This document shows positions 45,919-54,610 of a stretch of DNA of 64,000 bases, piece by piece; positions within the stretch are counted from its first letter, which is position 1; each line of letters begins with the position of its first letter. Under the pieces are notes generated by a model. It saw only the letters and a list, made by a program, of their open reading frames with translations. It was not told the DNA's origin and did no database searches. The stretch covers positions 7,688,001 through 7,752,000 of the forward strand of contig NZ_JACHND010000001.1 in assembly GCF_014205275.1 (NCBI RefSeq). The letters run 5' to 3'. The position numbers were made by a program, and so were the translations under genes. Source of the stretch: Sphaerisporangium siamense (GTDB lineage: Bacteria; Actinomycetota; Actinomycetes; Streptosporangiales; Streptosporangiaceae).

Positions 45919-48564
45919 ATGCTCAAGTCCCAGGACGACCGGCCCGGCACCGAGCCCACCGCCGAGCCGCTGGTCATGAAATTTCAGGACATCACGGCGG
46001 AGATGCTGCCGCTGGTCGGCGGCAAGGCGGCCAACCTCGGCGTCCTGACCCGTGCCGGGTTCCCGGTGCCGCCCGGCGTCTGCGTGACGACCCACGCCTA
46101 CCGCCGCGTGACCGCCACCGCGGGCCTGGAGGAAGTGCTCGACGCCCTCGCCGGCGCCGCTCCCGAGGACACCGCCGCGCTCGCCGGGCTGGCCGCGCGG
46201 GCCCGCGCCCTCGTGCTCGCCGCGCCCGTCCCCGAGGACGTCGCCGCGGCCGTACGGGCGGGCGCGGACGCCGCGGGGGGCCCGGTGGCCGTGCGGTCCT
46301 CCGCCACCGCCGAGGACCTGCCGGACGCGAGCTTCGCCGGGCAGCAGGACACCTACCTCAACGTGACCGGCCCGGAGGCGGTCCTGGAGTCCGTGCGGCG
46401 GTGCTGGGCCTCGCTGTGGACCGACCGCGCCGTGGCCTACCGCGCGGCGAACGACGTCGACCACCGCGCCGTCCATCTGGCCGTCGTCGTCCAGCGCATG
46501 GTCCCGGCGGAGGTCGCCGGGGTGATGTTCACCGCGAACCCGGTGACCGGCCGCCGCCGCGAGACGGTGATCGACGCCGCGCCCGGCCTCGGCGAGGCCG
46601 TGGTGTCCGGGGCCGTCACCCCCGACCGTTTCGTGGTCGGCCCCGACCTGGAGATCACCGAACGCCGTCCCGGCGACACGCCGGTGGCCGTGCGTCCCCT
46701 GCCCGGCGGCGGCACGGCGCAGGTCCCCGGCACGCCGGACGGCGGCCTCTGCCTGGAGGACGCGCAGGTCCTGGCGCTGGCCGAACTGGGCGCCCGGGTC
46801 GAGGCGCACTACGGCGCCCCGCAGGACACCGAGTGGGCGATCGACGGCTCCGGGGAGCTGTGGCTCACCCAGGCCCGGCCCATCACCACCCTCTACCCGC
46901 TGCCCCCGCCCACCGGCGACGACCCCCGGGTGTACTTCTGCGGCAGCCTGGCCCAGGGCCTGCACCGGCCGATCACCCCCATGGGCCTGTCGGCGTTCCG
47001 GGTGATGATCCCCTCGGCGGCCGGGCTGTACGGGCTGGACCCGGCGTCCGTGCGCCGGCCGGCGACCCCGGGGATGCGCCTGTTCGTGGACGTGACCGCG
47101 GCCCTGCGCCACCCGGTCGGCCGCGCCGTGCTCCCGCGGCTGCTGGACGTCATGGAGGCCCGCTCGGCGGTGGTGCTGCGCGGCGTGGCCGCCGACCCCC
47201 GCTTCGGCGTCGTGCGGCGCTCTCCCCTGCCTGCCGTGCGGCGGCTGGTCCGGCTCGCGCTCGCCCACCGGATCCCCGGGCGCGTGGTGCGGGCCCTGGC
47301 GCGTCCGGAGGCCGCCGCCGGGCACATCGCCGCGGCCGGTGAGAGGCTGCGCCGCCGGCTGGCCCTGCCCGGCGGGGCGACGGCCCGCGAGCGGCTGGAC
47401 CACGTGGAGCGCTGCCTGCGCGCGGGCATCGTCCCGGTGATCCCGTCCATCGTGCCGGGGCCGGTGGCCGGGTTCCTGATGCTGGGCCTCGCCGCGCGCC
47501 TGCTGCGCGGCAGGACCAGGCCCGGTGAGGTGCAGACCGTGCTGCGCGGGCTGCCGAACAACGTCACGACCGAGATGGACCTGGAGCTGTGGCGCGCCGC
47601 CCGCAGGATCCGCGCCGACGAGGCGTCGGTCCGCGCGCTCGCCGGCGCGATCCCGCCGCCCGAGCCGCTGCCGCCCGTGCTGCGCGAGGAGCTCGGCGCG
47701 TTTCTGGCCCGCTACGGCCACCGGGCCGTCGCCGAGATCGACCTCGGGCTGCCGCGCTGGTCGGAGGACCCCACCCACGTGCTCGGCGTGCTCGCCAACT
47801 ACCTGCGCCTCGACGATCCCGCGCTGGCCCCGGACGCCCAGTTCGCCCGGGGCGCGCGCGAGGCGGAGGCGATGGCGGCCCGGCTGGCCCGCAGGGCCGG
47901 GCCGGTGCGGGGGGCGGTCGTCCGCTTCGCCCTGCGACGGGCGCGGGCGCTGGCGGGCTACCGCGAGATGCCGAAGTACCACCTGATCGTCGCCTTCGCC
48001 GCGCTGCGCGCCCACCTGACGGCGGTGGGCCGCGAACTGGCCGCCGCGGGGACGATCGGCGCGCCGGAGGACGTGTTCATGCTGGGCCTCGACGAAGCGC
48101 GGGCGGCGCTCGCGGGCACCGGCCAACGGGAGCTCGTGGCGCGGCGGCGCGCGGAGTACGAGCGCGAGCTGCGGCGCAGGCACGTGCCGCGGGTGCTCCT
48201 GTCCGACGGCACCGAGCCCGAGGCCGTCGGGACCGCGCCGCCCGCCGAGGGCGCGCTGACCGGCACGGCCGCCTCGCCCGGCACGGTCACCGGCGTGGCG
48301 CGAGTCGTGCTGGACCCGGTGGGGGCGCGCCTGGCGCCCGGCGAGATCCTGGTCGCGCCGTCGACCGACCCCGGCTGGACGCCGCTGTTCCTGACCGCGG
48401 GCGGCCTGGTCATGGAGATGGGCGGGGCGAACTCCCACGGCGCGGTGGTGGCCCGCGAGTACGGCATCCCCGCCGTCGTCGGCGTGCCGGGCGCGACCGC
48501 GCGGATCTCCACCGGCGACACGATCACCGTGGACGGCACCGGCGGCGCCGTCATCCTCGCCTGA
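45919..48564 (+). CDS. PEP synthase-like phosphotransferase (rifampin phosphotransferase family)
   Basis: An 881-residue, three-domain enzyme. The N-terminal ATP-grasp domain (about 15-310) shows LPLVGGKAANLGVLTRAGFP, PVAVRSSATAEDLPDASFAG and EWAIDGSGELWLTQARPITT. A long central domain (about 320-780) replaces the usual substrate barrel. The C-terminal phosphohistidine domain (about 785-881) has PSTDPGWTPLF and the phosphorylated His840 in GGANSHGAVVAREYGIPAVV. Domain order and length match rifampin phosphotransferases (RPH), which use ATP, not pyruvate, to phosphorylate rifampin at C21. The antibiotic activity is inferred, and no rifampin-associated element was found upstream. The ATG at 45919 is preceded by GGGAGAGGG; a longer GTG start at 45850 is possible. 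Confidence 0.82.
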   Translation: MLKSQDDRPGTEPTAEPLVMKFQDITAEMLPLVGGKAANLGVLTRAGFPVPPGVCVTTHAYRRVTATAGLEEVLDALAGAAPEDTAALAGLAARARALVLAAPVPEDVAAAVRAGADAAGGPVAVRSSATAEDLPDASFAGQQDTYLNVTGPEAVLESVRRCWASLWTDRAVAYRAANDVDHRAVHLAVVVQRMVPAEVAGVMFTANPVTGRRRETVIDAAPGLGEAVVSGAVTPDRFVVGPDLEITERRPGDTPVAVRPLPGGGTAQVPGTPDGGLCLEDAQVLALAELGARVEAHYGAPQDTEWAIDGSGELWLTQARPITTLYPLPPPTGDDPRVYFCGSLAQGLHRPITPMGLSAFRVMIPSAAGLYGLDPASVRRPATPGMRLFVDVTAALRHPVGRAVLPRLLDVMEARSAVVLRGVAADPRFGVVRRSPLPAVRRLVRLALAHRIPGRVVRALARPEAAAGHIAAAGERLRRRLALPGGATARERLDHVERCLRAGIVPVIPSIVPGPVAGFLMLGLAARLLRGRTRPGEVQTVLRGLPNNVTTEMDLELWRAARRIRADEASVRALAGAIPPPEPLPPVLREELGAFLARYGHRAVAEIDLGLPRWSEDPTHVLGVLANYLRLDDPALAPDAQFARGAREAEAMAARLARRAGPVRGAVVRFALRRARALAGYREMPKYHLIVAFAALRAHLTAVGRELAAAGTIGAPEDVFMLGLDEARAALAGTGQRELVARRRAEYERELRRRHVPRVLLSDGTEPEAVGTAPPAEGALTGTAASPGTVTGVARVVLDPVGARLAPGEILVAPSTDPGWTPLFLTAGGLVMEMGGANSHGAVVAREYGIPAVVGVPGATARISTGDTITVDGTGGAVILA

Positions 48565-48582
48565 CCCGCGCGCGACCCCGGC

Positions 48583-48601
48583 GCGGGCGGCCACCGCCCG
48601 C
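48583..48601. terminator. Terminator between RPH-like and LLM genes
   Basis: GCGGGCGG (48583-48590), CCA loop, CCGCCCGC (48594-48601): a compact 8-bp stem between convergent genes. Confidence 0.7.
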
Positions 48602-48610
48602 CCGGGGACG

Positions 48611-49519
48611 CTAGGCGGCCAGGGAGGCCAGCAGCTCGCGGGTGCGCACGGCGTCCTCGCCCTCGGCGAGCGGCGCGGCGGCGAAGTCGGTGACCCCGCT
48701 GTCGGCCAGCGCCCGGATCTGGGCGCGGACCCGCTCCTCGTCGCCCACGATCGCGACGTCGCCGGGACCGGCCGCGCCCTCATGGTCGAGCATGGCGCGG
48801 TAGGACGGAAGCTCCCCGTAGAAGGACAGGACCTGGTCGGCGCGCGCCCGGACGCCCGCCTCGTCCCCGGTGACCGCGACCGGCAGCGCGCACACCACGC
48901 GCGGGGACGGCCGGCCCGCCGCGCGGGCGGCCTCGGTGATCGCCGGGACGATGTGGCCGGCGACGGTCTTGGGGCCGGTCATCCACAGGATGGTGCCGTC
49001 GGCGACCTCGCCGGCCAGGCGCAGCATGCGGGGCCCGAGCGCGGCGAGCAGCACGGGGACGGCACCGGCCCGCGGCGTGGTCAGCTCCATGTGCGCCGTG
49101 AGGGTCTCGCCGTCCACGTCGGCGCGCTCGCCGCGCAGCAGGGGCAGCAGCACGTCAAGGTACTCGCGCATGTGGCGGGCCGGCCGGCCGAAGTCGTAGC
49201 CGTACATGTCCTCCATGACGACCCGGTGGCTCAGGCCGACGCCGAGCACGAGACGGCCGTCCAGCACGAGGTCGGTGGTGAGGGCCTGCTGGGCGAGGGT
49301 GATGGGGTGGCGCGGGTAGGTCGGCACGACTCCCGTGCCGAGCTCGATGCCGGGGACGCGGCGTCCGGCGGCGGCGAGGGCGGTCAGGGCGTCGAGCCCG
49401 AAGACGTTGGAGAGCCAGGCCGTCGCGAACCCGTCCGCCGCCGCGGCGGTGACGCGTCGTTCCAGTTCGTCGATCGCGTCCGGGCCCGAAGGCTCGCCGA
49501 GCAGCAATCCGATGCGCAT
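48611..49519 (-). CDS. LLM class flavin-dependent oxidoreductase (probably F420)
   Basis: A 302-residue luciferase-like TIM barrel protein. It starts MRIGLLLGEPSGPDAIDELE and shows ELGTGVVPTYPRHPITLAQQ, DGRLVLGVGLSHRVVMEDMYG and PVLLAALGPRMLRLAGEVAD, which are the family's flavin-binding strands. The actinomycete members of this type (MSMEG/Rv-like) mostly use coenzyme F420, but FMN use cannot be excluded. The substrate is unknown. GGTGGGGTTC before the ATG at 49519 is a strong ribosome binding site. It is divergent from the 701-residue protein at 49683. Confidence 0.88.
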   Translation of the reverse strand: MRIGLLLGEPSGPDAIDELERRVTAAAADGFATAWLSNVFGLDALTALAAAGRRVPGIELGTGVVPTYPRHPITLAQQALTTDLVLDGRLVLGVGLSHRVVMEDMYGYDFGRPARHMREYLDVLLPLLRGERADVDGETLTAHMELTTPRAGAVPVLLAALGPRMLRLAGEVADGTILWMTGPKTVAGHIVPAITEAARAAGRPSPRVVCALPVAVTGDEAGVRARADQVLSFYGELPSYRAMLDHEGAAGPGDVAIVGDEERVRAQIRALADSGVTDFAAAPLAEGEDAVRTRELLASLAA

Positions 49520-49682
49520 GAACCCCACCGATCCGAGTCGAATCCCCTGCGTGGCACGGCCATCGTAACCCCGTCGCGCCGACCGGGACGGCAACGGCGG
49601 GCGGGCGGGGGGGCGACGCGCGGACCGGCGTTTCGCGCCGCGTCGGCCACCGCACACGGAGATACCGCCCATAATTGCGCCC

Positions 49683-51788
49683 ATGGTCCGTTCTCGCGCG
49701 AGCGAACGGGAGCGGAACGAAAGCTCCGCCTCCTTCACCTGGCTCGCCGGCGCGCTCGGGCCGCGCCCCGGCCGGGGACCGGTCGCCGAGGCGTGGGCCG
49801 ACACGCGTGACACGATGCGCGAGCCGCGCAACCAGTCCGTCGCCTACCCGACGGACTGGACGTCCGACCCTTGGCTGGCGCGGGGCGCCCGCATCACGGG
49901 GGCCGGGATGATCACGCCGTGCTGGGCGCCGCCGGACGGCATCGACGAGTGGACGGCGCCGGACGTGACCGGCCTCGTGGCCGCCTTCGCCTCGGCGGCG
50001 CTGAGAACGCGCCCGCAGGCGCCGGCGCGGGAGGTCCCCGGGAACGTTCCCGGCGGCGCGGAGTCGGCGTTCCTGCGCGGGCAGGCCGAGCCCGGCGGCC
50101 GCGACGCGGCGGGCCGGGCGCGGGCGCAGCACGTCCGCGCCTGGCTGGGCTGCGCGGTCGGGCCGCTGATCCGCGACGTCCTGCTGAGCGCCGACCCCGA
50201 CCCCGGCGCGCTCGCCGCGGCCACCGCCGCCCGGCTGGAGACCCCGCGCCGGATCAAGCTGCCGGCGTCGTGGGCGGCGGCGAACCAGTTCTCCGAGAAG
50301 TACTTGGACCTGCTGTACAACATGCGGACCGCGCCGGACGGACGGCTGGCGTTCCCGGACGCGGCCGGGGTGAGGATCGGCCAGGGCGAGGGCTGGCGCG
50401 AGCACTGGACGTGGCTGAGCCGCGACATCGGCCTCGGCGACCTGCGCGAGGCGCTGCGGGTGGCCGCGCGTCTCATGCGCCGCCCGGCGGTGGTGGAGGG
50501 CCTGCTGAGCACGGCGGCCTCGGAGGACCGGCGGCTCGGCATGACGGCCGTGGCGGTCGCGCGGCGCTGGCTGCTCACCCTGCGGGCGATGGCGTGGCTG
50601 GAGGAGGCCGCCGGTCAGGAGTGGACGCACGTGCGGCCGCGCGACCTGGCCTGCTTCGCGTTCAACGCGCTCAAACCCGACTGGCCGCGCCGCGTGCTCG
50701 GCATCAGCCACCGGTCCAGCGACACCAAGTCCGCGCTGAGCATGACCGACCTGTGGTCGTCCGGCCGGTGCGCCATCGACGCCACCTACGTGCCGTCCTG
50801 GGAGACCAACACCGGCATGGTGTGGGGGCTGTTCGGCGCGACGGCCGCGATCGTGCGGGTGCGCTCCCCCGGCTACGAGCGGTCGGCCTGGTGCCTGCGG
50901 GAGGCGGAGCTGACCCGCTACCTGGTCGAGCGTTCCGACTTCCTCGCCGAGCGCTGGGTGCTGGACCTGGACCGGCGCGACCTCGGCGCGCTCGACGCCG
51001 TCCACTCCTCCGGCGTCGACGACCCGCCGCCTTACGCCCCCGGGGACGCGCCCGCGCGGCGTCCGGCGCCCACGCGCGTGCGGGTGTGGGCGCCCGGGAG
51101 CAGGCCGGAGTGGCAGACGGCGATCCTGCGGGCCGGCGCGGCGCTGCGGGTGATCAACACGCTGCTCGCCGACGCCGACCTGACCAACCGGTTCGTCACC
51201 GAGTTCCTGCTCGGCGACGCGCACTTCCCCGGCCCCGCACCCGCCGGGCACCCGGACGGCTGGGACGCCTACCGCGCGGTCTTCCGCGAGCTGCAGGAGC
51301 TGTCGGGGGGCGCCGAGCCCGCCGTGCGGCTGCCGTGGGGGTACGGCGCCGAGCAGACCGCCCTGGACATGGCCATGTTCCGGCGGCTGCCCGAGCCCCG
51401 GCCCGGCGACCTGCGCGACGCGCTGGTGGCCTACGAGTTCCTGCGCAGCGAGTGGCCCATGCTCGCCGGGGACCGGCGGCGGCGCTACCTGGCGGTGGAC
51501 CTGCGCGCCGTGCGCCGCGAGGAGTGGGAGTCCGACGAGCGCCTGTCCCTGCAGCGGGGCCTGCTGACCGTGCGCGCGCCCGTGCCGGTGTGGATCGTCC
51601 AGCACGCCGGCCAGGACGTCGACGGCTGGCCCATCCTCGGGGACCACCCGATCTTCACCGAGCACTTTCCCGGGCAGTTCCCGTGGATGGCCGGCGACCG
51701 GCCCGACCGGACGCCGTTCGTCGCGGGCGCCGGGCTGGAGTACTCCCCCGCCCTGACGGCGCTGATCGGGCGGCCGGGGGTCCGGTGA
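49683..51788 (+). CDS. Large protein of unknown function with a TIR-like segment
   Basis: A 701-residue soluble protein of unknown family. Residues 1 to about 330 are alanine- and arginine-rich and mostly helical, without a motif I recognise. From residue 337 a segment resembles a TIR domain: a first strand RVLGISHRSSD, a helix TKSALSMTDLW, a second strand with CAIDATYVPSWETN, then VWGLFGATAAIVRVRSPGYE and SAWCLREAELTRYLVER. The WCxxE pattern places Glu407 where TIR NADases have their catalytic glutamate. The remaining 250 residues include YLAVDLRAVRREEWESDERL and end FVAGAGLEYSPALTALIG. There are no membrane segments. The ATG at 49683 lacks a clear ribosome binding site. The next feature is the initiator tRNA. 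Confidence 0.6.
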   Translation: MVRSRASERERNESSASFTWLAGALGPRPGRGPVAEAWADTRDTMREPRNQSVAYPTDWTSDPWLARGARITGAGMITPCWAPPDGIDEWTAPDVTGLVAAFASAALRTRPQAPAREVPGNVPGGAESAFLRGQAEPGGRDAAGRARAQHVRAWLGCAVGPLIRDVLLSADPDPGALAAATAARLETPRRIKLPASWAAANQFSEKYLDLLYNMRTAPDGRLAFPDAAGVRIGQGEGWREHWTWLSRDIGLGDLREALRVAARLMRRPAVVEGLLSTAASEDRRLGMTAVAVARRWLLTLRAMAWLEEAAGQEWTHVRPRDLACFAFNALKPDWPRRVLGISHRSSDTKSALSMTDLWSSGRCAIDATYVPSWETNTGMVWGLFGATAAIVRVRSPGYERSAWCLREAELTRYLVERSDFLAERWVLDLDRRDLGALDAVHSSGVDDPPPYAPGDAPARRPAPTRVRVWAPGSRPEWQTAILRAGAALRVINTLLADADLTNRFVTEFLLGDAHFPGPAPAGHPDGWDAYRAVFRELQELSGGAEPAVRLPWGYGAEQTALDMAMFRRLPEPRPGDLRDALVAYEFLRSEWPMLAGDRRRRYLAVDLRAVRREEWESDERLSLQRGLLTVRAPVPVWIVQHAGQDVDGWPILGDHPIFTEHFPGQFPWMAGDRPDRTPFVAGAGLEYSPALTALIGRPGVR

Positions 51789-51884
51789 ACCGGCGTCGTG
51801 GCGACCGCGGGCCGATTCGCCGGGCCCCCGAATCGGCGAAACCGGCGCGGCCACTCCCGGCGGACGGTAGAGTAGAGAAAGCGA

Positions 51885-51961
51885 CGCGGGGTGGAGCAGC
51901 TCGGTAGCTCGCTGGGCTCATAACCCAGAGGCCGCAGGTTCAAATCCTGCCCCCGCTACCA
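51885..51961 (+). tRNA. Initiator tRNA-fMet (anticodon CAT)
   Basis: A 77-base tRNA starting CGCGGGGTGGAGCAG, with anticodon CAT in GGGCTCATAACCC and T-arm CAGGTTCAAATCCTG, and an encoded CCA. The first base (C1) cannot pair with base 72 (T), and the anticodon stem ends in three consecutive G-C pairs (GGG/CCC). Both features mark the initiator rather than the elongator methionine tRNA. Confidence 0.95.
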
Positions 51962-51965
51962 AATC

Positions 51966-51999
51966 GAAAGGCCCGGAGCCGAAAGGTTCCGGGCCTTTC
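51966..51999 (+). terminator. Terminator of the initiator tRNA gene
   Basis: GAAAGGCCCGGA (51966-51977) and TCCGGGCCTTTC (51988-51999) form a perfect 12-bp stem with a 10-base loop, four bases after the tRNA. Confidence 0.85.
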
Positions 52000-52097
52000 G
52001 CATGCGGCGTGGGCACGGCCTTCCGCGTGCGGCTCGGAAGCGGGTCCGCCGGCCGCGCCGGGGCGCCTTTTCCGGTCCGAAATATAATGAGTCTCTG

Positions 52098-53585
52098 ATG
52101 CGTGCCGACGCCGACGTGCTCATCGTCGGCGGCGGGCCCACCGGGCTGATGCTGGCCGGTGACCTGGCCGCCGCCGGGGTCTCCTGCGCCGTCGTCGAAC
52201 GCCGGGACGCGGAGTCCGGCCTCAGCCGGGCCTTCGCCGTGCACGCGCGCACCCTGGAACTGCTCGACGCCCGCGGCATCGCCCGCGATCTGATCGCCCG
52301 CGGCCTGCCGATCCCCCGGCTCGCGCCGTTCGGGCTCCAGTTCTTCCGCCTGCCGAGCCGGTTCCCGTACATGCTGGGCGTTCCGCAGTACGAGACCGAA
52401 CGCGTGCTCGGCGCGCGTGCCCGTGACCTCGGCGCCGAGATCCTGCTGGGCACGGAGATGATCCGCCTGAGCCAGGACGGCGACGGCGTGGACCTGACGG
52501 TCCGCGACTCCGGCCGTGAGGAACGCACCCTGCGCGCGCGGTACGTCGTCGGCGCGGACGGCGTGCGCAGCACCGTGCGGCGGGAACTGGGCCTGCCGTT
52601 CCCCGGCCGCGCGGCGGTGCGGTCGGTGATGCTCTGCGACGTGCGGTTCGCCGAGCCGCCCCGGGACGCCGTGACCGCCAGGGCCACCGCCGACGGCTTC
52701 GTCTTCGCCGTGCCGTTCGGCGACGACTGGTACCGGGTTATCGCCTGGGACCGCGCCGGTCAGCGGGCGGACACGGCGCCGGTGGAGCTGCGGGAGGTGC
52801 GCGCGATCACGCGGCGGGTGCTGGGCACGGACTTCGGGATGCACGGTCCGCGCTGGCTCTCGCGGTTCCACAGCGACGAGCGTCAGGCGCCCCGCTACCG
52901 CGTGGGCCGGGTCTTCCTCGCCGGCGACGCCGCGCACGCGCACTCCCCGGCGGGCGGCATGGGCATGAACACCGGGCTGCAGGACGCGGTCAACCTCGCC
53001 TGGAAGCTCACCGCCGCCGTGCGCGGCTGGGCGCCGGAACGGCTGCTCGACAGCTACCACGCCGAGCGGTATCCGGTCGGGCGGCGGGTGCTGCGCACCA
53101 GCGGCGTGATCCTGCGCTGCGCCCTGCTGCGCCCACGCGTCCTGCGCGCGGCCCGCGACGCCGCGCTGCGGGCCGCCACCCATGTCGGCCCGGTCGCGCG
53201 GCGCATGGCCGGCGCGGTCTCGGGCATCGACCTCGCCTACCCGGCGCCGCCGGGATCGCATCCCCTCGCGGGCCGGCGCGCCCCGGACGTCCCGCTGGCG
53301 GGCGGCACCCCGGGGACGCTGTATCACGCGCTCCGTCCCGGACGGTTCCTGCTCGTGATGCCGCCGGACGCCGTGAGCCCGGCCGCCGTGACCGGCGGAT
53401 GGGAGGACCGCGTCGACCACGCGATCGCCGGTGGTCCGACGCGGAGGGCCGTGCTGGTGCGGCCGGACGCCTACATCGCCTGGGCCGGCGAGGACGCGCA
53501 CCCCGGTGCGGTCCGCGCGGCGCTGGAGCGGTGGTGCGGCCCGGCCCGGCCGGTACGGGCACGCCCGGCGGTCCGGTCGCGCTGA
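52098..53585 (+). CDS. FAD-dependent aromatic monooxygenase (PheA/TfdB type)
   Basis: A 495-residue flavoprotein hydroxylase. The N-terminal ADP-binding motif is DVLIVGGGPTGLMLAGDLAA; the family's second motif is RYVVGADGVRSTVRRELGL and the third is RVFLAGDAAHAHSPAGGMGM followed by NTGLQDAVNLAWKL. This is the PheA/TfdB-like FAD_binding_3 group, which hydroxylates phenols or polyketide-like aromatics with NADPH. The C-terminal thioredoxin-like tail (from about 385) has degenerate motifs. A consensus -10 box TATAAT (52083-52088) lies nine bases before the ATG, so the mRNA is nearly leaderless. No biosynthetic cluster surrounds it, so self-resistance or catabolism are both possible roles. Confidence 0.9.
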   Translation: MRADADVLIVGGGPTGLMLAGDLAAAGVSCAVVERRDAESGLSRAFAVHARTLELLDARGIARDLIARGLPIPRLAPFGLQFFRLPSRFPYMLGVPQYETERVLGARARDLGAEILLGTEMIRLSQDGDGVDLTVRDSGREERTLRARYVVGADGVRSTVRRELGLPFPGRAAVRSVMLCDVRFAEPPRDAVTARATADGFVFAVPFGDDWYRVIAWDRAGQRADTAPVELREVRAITRRVLGTDFGMHGPRWLSRFHSDERQAPRYRVGRVFLAGDAAHAHSPAGGMGMNTGLQDAVNLAWKLTAAVRGWAPERLLDSYHAERYPVGRRVLRTSGVILRCALLRPRVLRAARDAALRAATHVGPVARRMAGAVSGIDLAYPAPPGSHPLAGRRAPDVPLAGGTPGTLYHALRPGRFLLVMPPDAVSPAAVTGGWEDRVDHAIAGGPTRRAVLVRPDAYIAWAGEDAHPGAVRAALERWCGPARPVRARPAVRSR

Positions 53586-53628
53586 GACGCCCGCGCATGG
53601 AACGGCCCTGTTACCACGTGCCGGGCCC

Positions 53629-54570
53629 TCACATCTCCTCCGCCGGGCGGCGCCGGGGCGGCACGGGGACGCGCGCCAGGTCCTCGGCGACCACGATCTC
53701 GCCCTCGTAGTGGCGCCGGGCCTCGGCGGCGAACGCCGAAGGGTCGGTGTAGCGCTGGGAGAAGTGGGTGAGCACCAGGCGCCGCACGCCGCACTCCCTG
53801 GCCACGCGGGCGGCCTGCCCGGCGGTCAGGTGGCCGAACTCGTGGGCCATGCGGGCGTCCTCCTCCAGGAAGGTCGACTCGATGACCAGCAGGTCGGCGC
53901 CGTCGGCGAGCGCGTAGACGCCGTCGCAGAGCCGGGTGTCCATGACGAACGCGAACCGCTGCCCGCGCCGCGGCTCGCTGACCTCCTCGATCGTGACCGT
54001 GCGCCCGCCCGCCCGCAGCCGCCCCGCCCGTTGCAGCTCGCCGACCCGCGGGCCGGTGACGCCGTGCGCGGCGAGCCGCTCGGGCAGCATGCGCCGCCCG
54101 TCCGGCTCGACCAGGCGGTAGCCGTACGCCTCGACGGGGTGGTCCAGCGGCAGCGCCTCCAGGCGGCCGAACCGTGCCTGCACGATCACGCCGGGGGCGC
54201 GCACCGGCTGGGCGATCACGGTGGCGGTCTCGTGGTAGGCGCTGGCGTGCCGCAGCCGGGCGAAGTACTCCGCGCCCGAGGCCGGGAAGTGCGCGTACAC
54301 CGGGTGGGGCACGCGGTCCAGGCTGGCGCGCTGGATCACGCCGGGCACCCCGAGGCAGTGGTCGCCGTGGAAGTGGGTGATCAGGATGCGGTTGACGTCG
54401 GTGGCCGCGACGCCCGCGAGGATCATCTGCCGCTGGGTGCCCTCGCCGGGGTCGAACAGCAGCCCGGCGCCGTCCCACCGCAGCAGGTAGCCGTTGTGGT
54501 TGCGGTGCCGGGTGGGCGTCTGGCTTGAGGTTCCGAGGACGACGAGCTCGCGCGTGGACACCTGCGCCAC
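53629..54570 (-). CDS. rnz: Ribonuclease Z (tRNA 3' processing endonuclease)
   Basis: A 313-residue metallo-beta-lactamase-fold enzyme of the RNase Z family, which trims the 3' trailer of tRNA precursors. The start [20 protein letters not shown], the zinc motif [17 protein letters not shown] (HxHxDH), FVMDTRLCD and the later [14 protein letters not shown] plus [10 protein letters not shown] block are diagnostic. It is a short bacterial-type enzyme (about 310 residues). The GTG at 54570 is taken as start; a second GTG at 54561 is possible. It lies 40 bases after the S9 peptidase gene, so it may belong to the same transcript. Confidence 0.95.
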   Translation of the reverse strand: MAQVSTRELVVLGTSSQTPTRHRNHNGYLLRWDGAGLLFDPGEGTQRQMILAGVAATDVNRILITHFHGDHCLGVPGVIQRASLDRVPHPVYAHFPASGAEYFARLRHASAYHETATVIAQPVRAPGVIVQARFGRLEALPLDHPVEAYGYRLVEPDGRRMLPERLAAHGVTGPRVGELQRAGRLRAGGRTVTIEEVSEPRRGQRFAFVMDTRLCDGVYALADGADLLVIESTFLEEDARMAHEFGHLTAGQAARVARECGVRRLVLTHFSQRYTDPSAFAAEARRHYEGEIVVAEDLARVPVPPRRRPAEEM

Positions 54571-54610
54571 GATAGACGGCCCGCCGGGCGCGCTCGGCGT
54601 CCGGCGGCGT

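Noticed and set aside
45850..48564. The RPH-like gene as pyruvate phosphate dikinase or true PEP synthase
   Set aside because: There is no PEP/pyruvate TIM barrel at the C-terminus; the phosphohistidine domain is last, as in RPH enzymes.
51885..51999. tRNA as an attachment site for an integrated element
   Set aside because: No integrase gene and no second copy of the tRNA 3' end was seen in the flanks.
52098..53585. The FAD monooxygenase as part of an antibiotic gene cluster
   Set aside because: Neighbours are an initiator tRNA, RNase Z and a peptidase; no polyketide or peptide synthase genes occur nearby.
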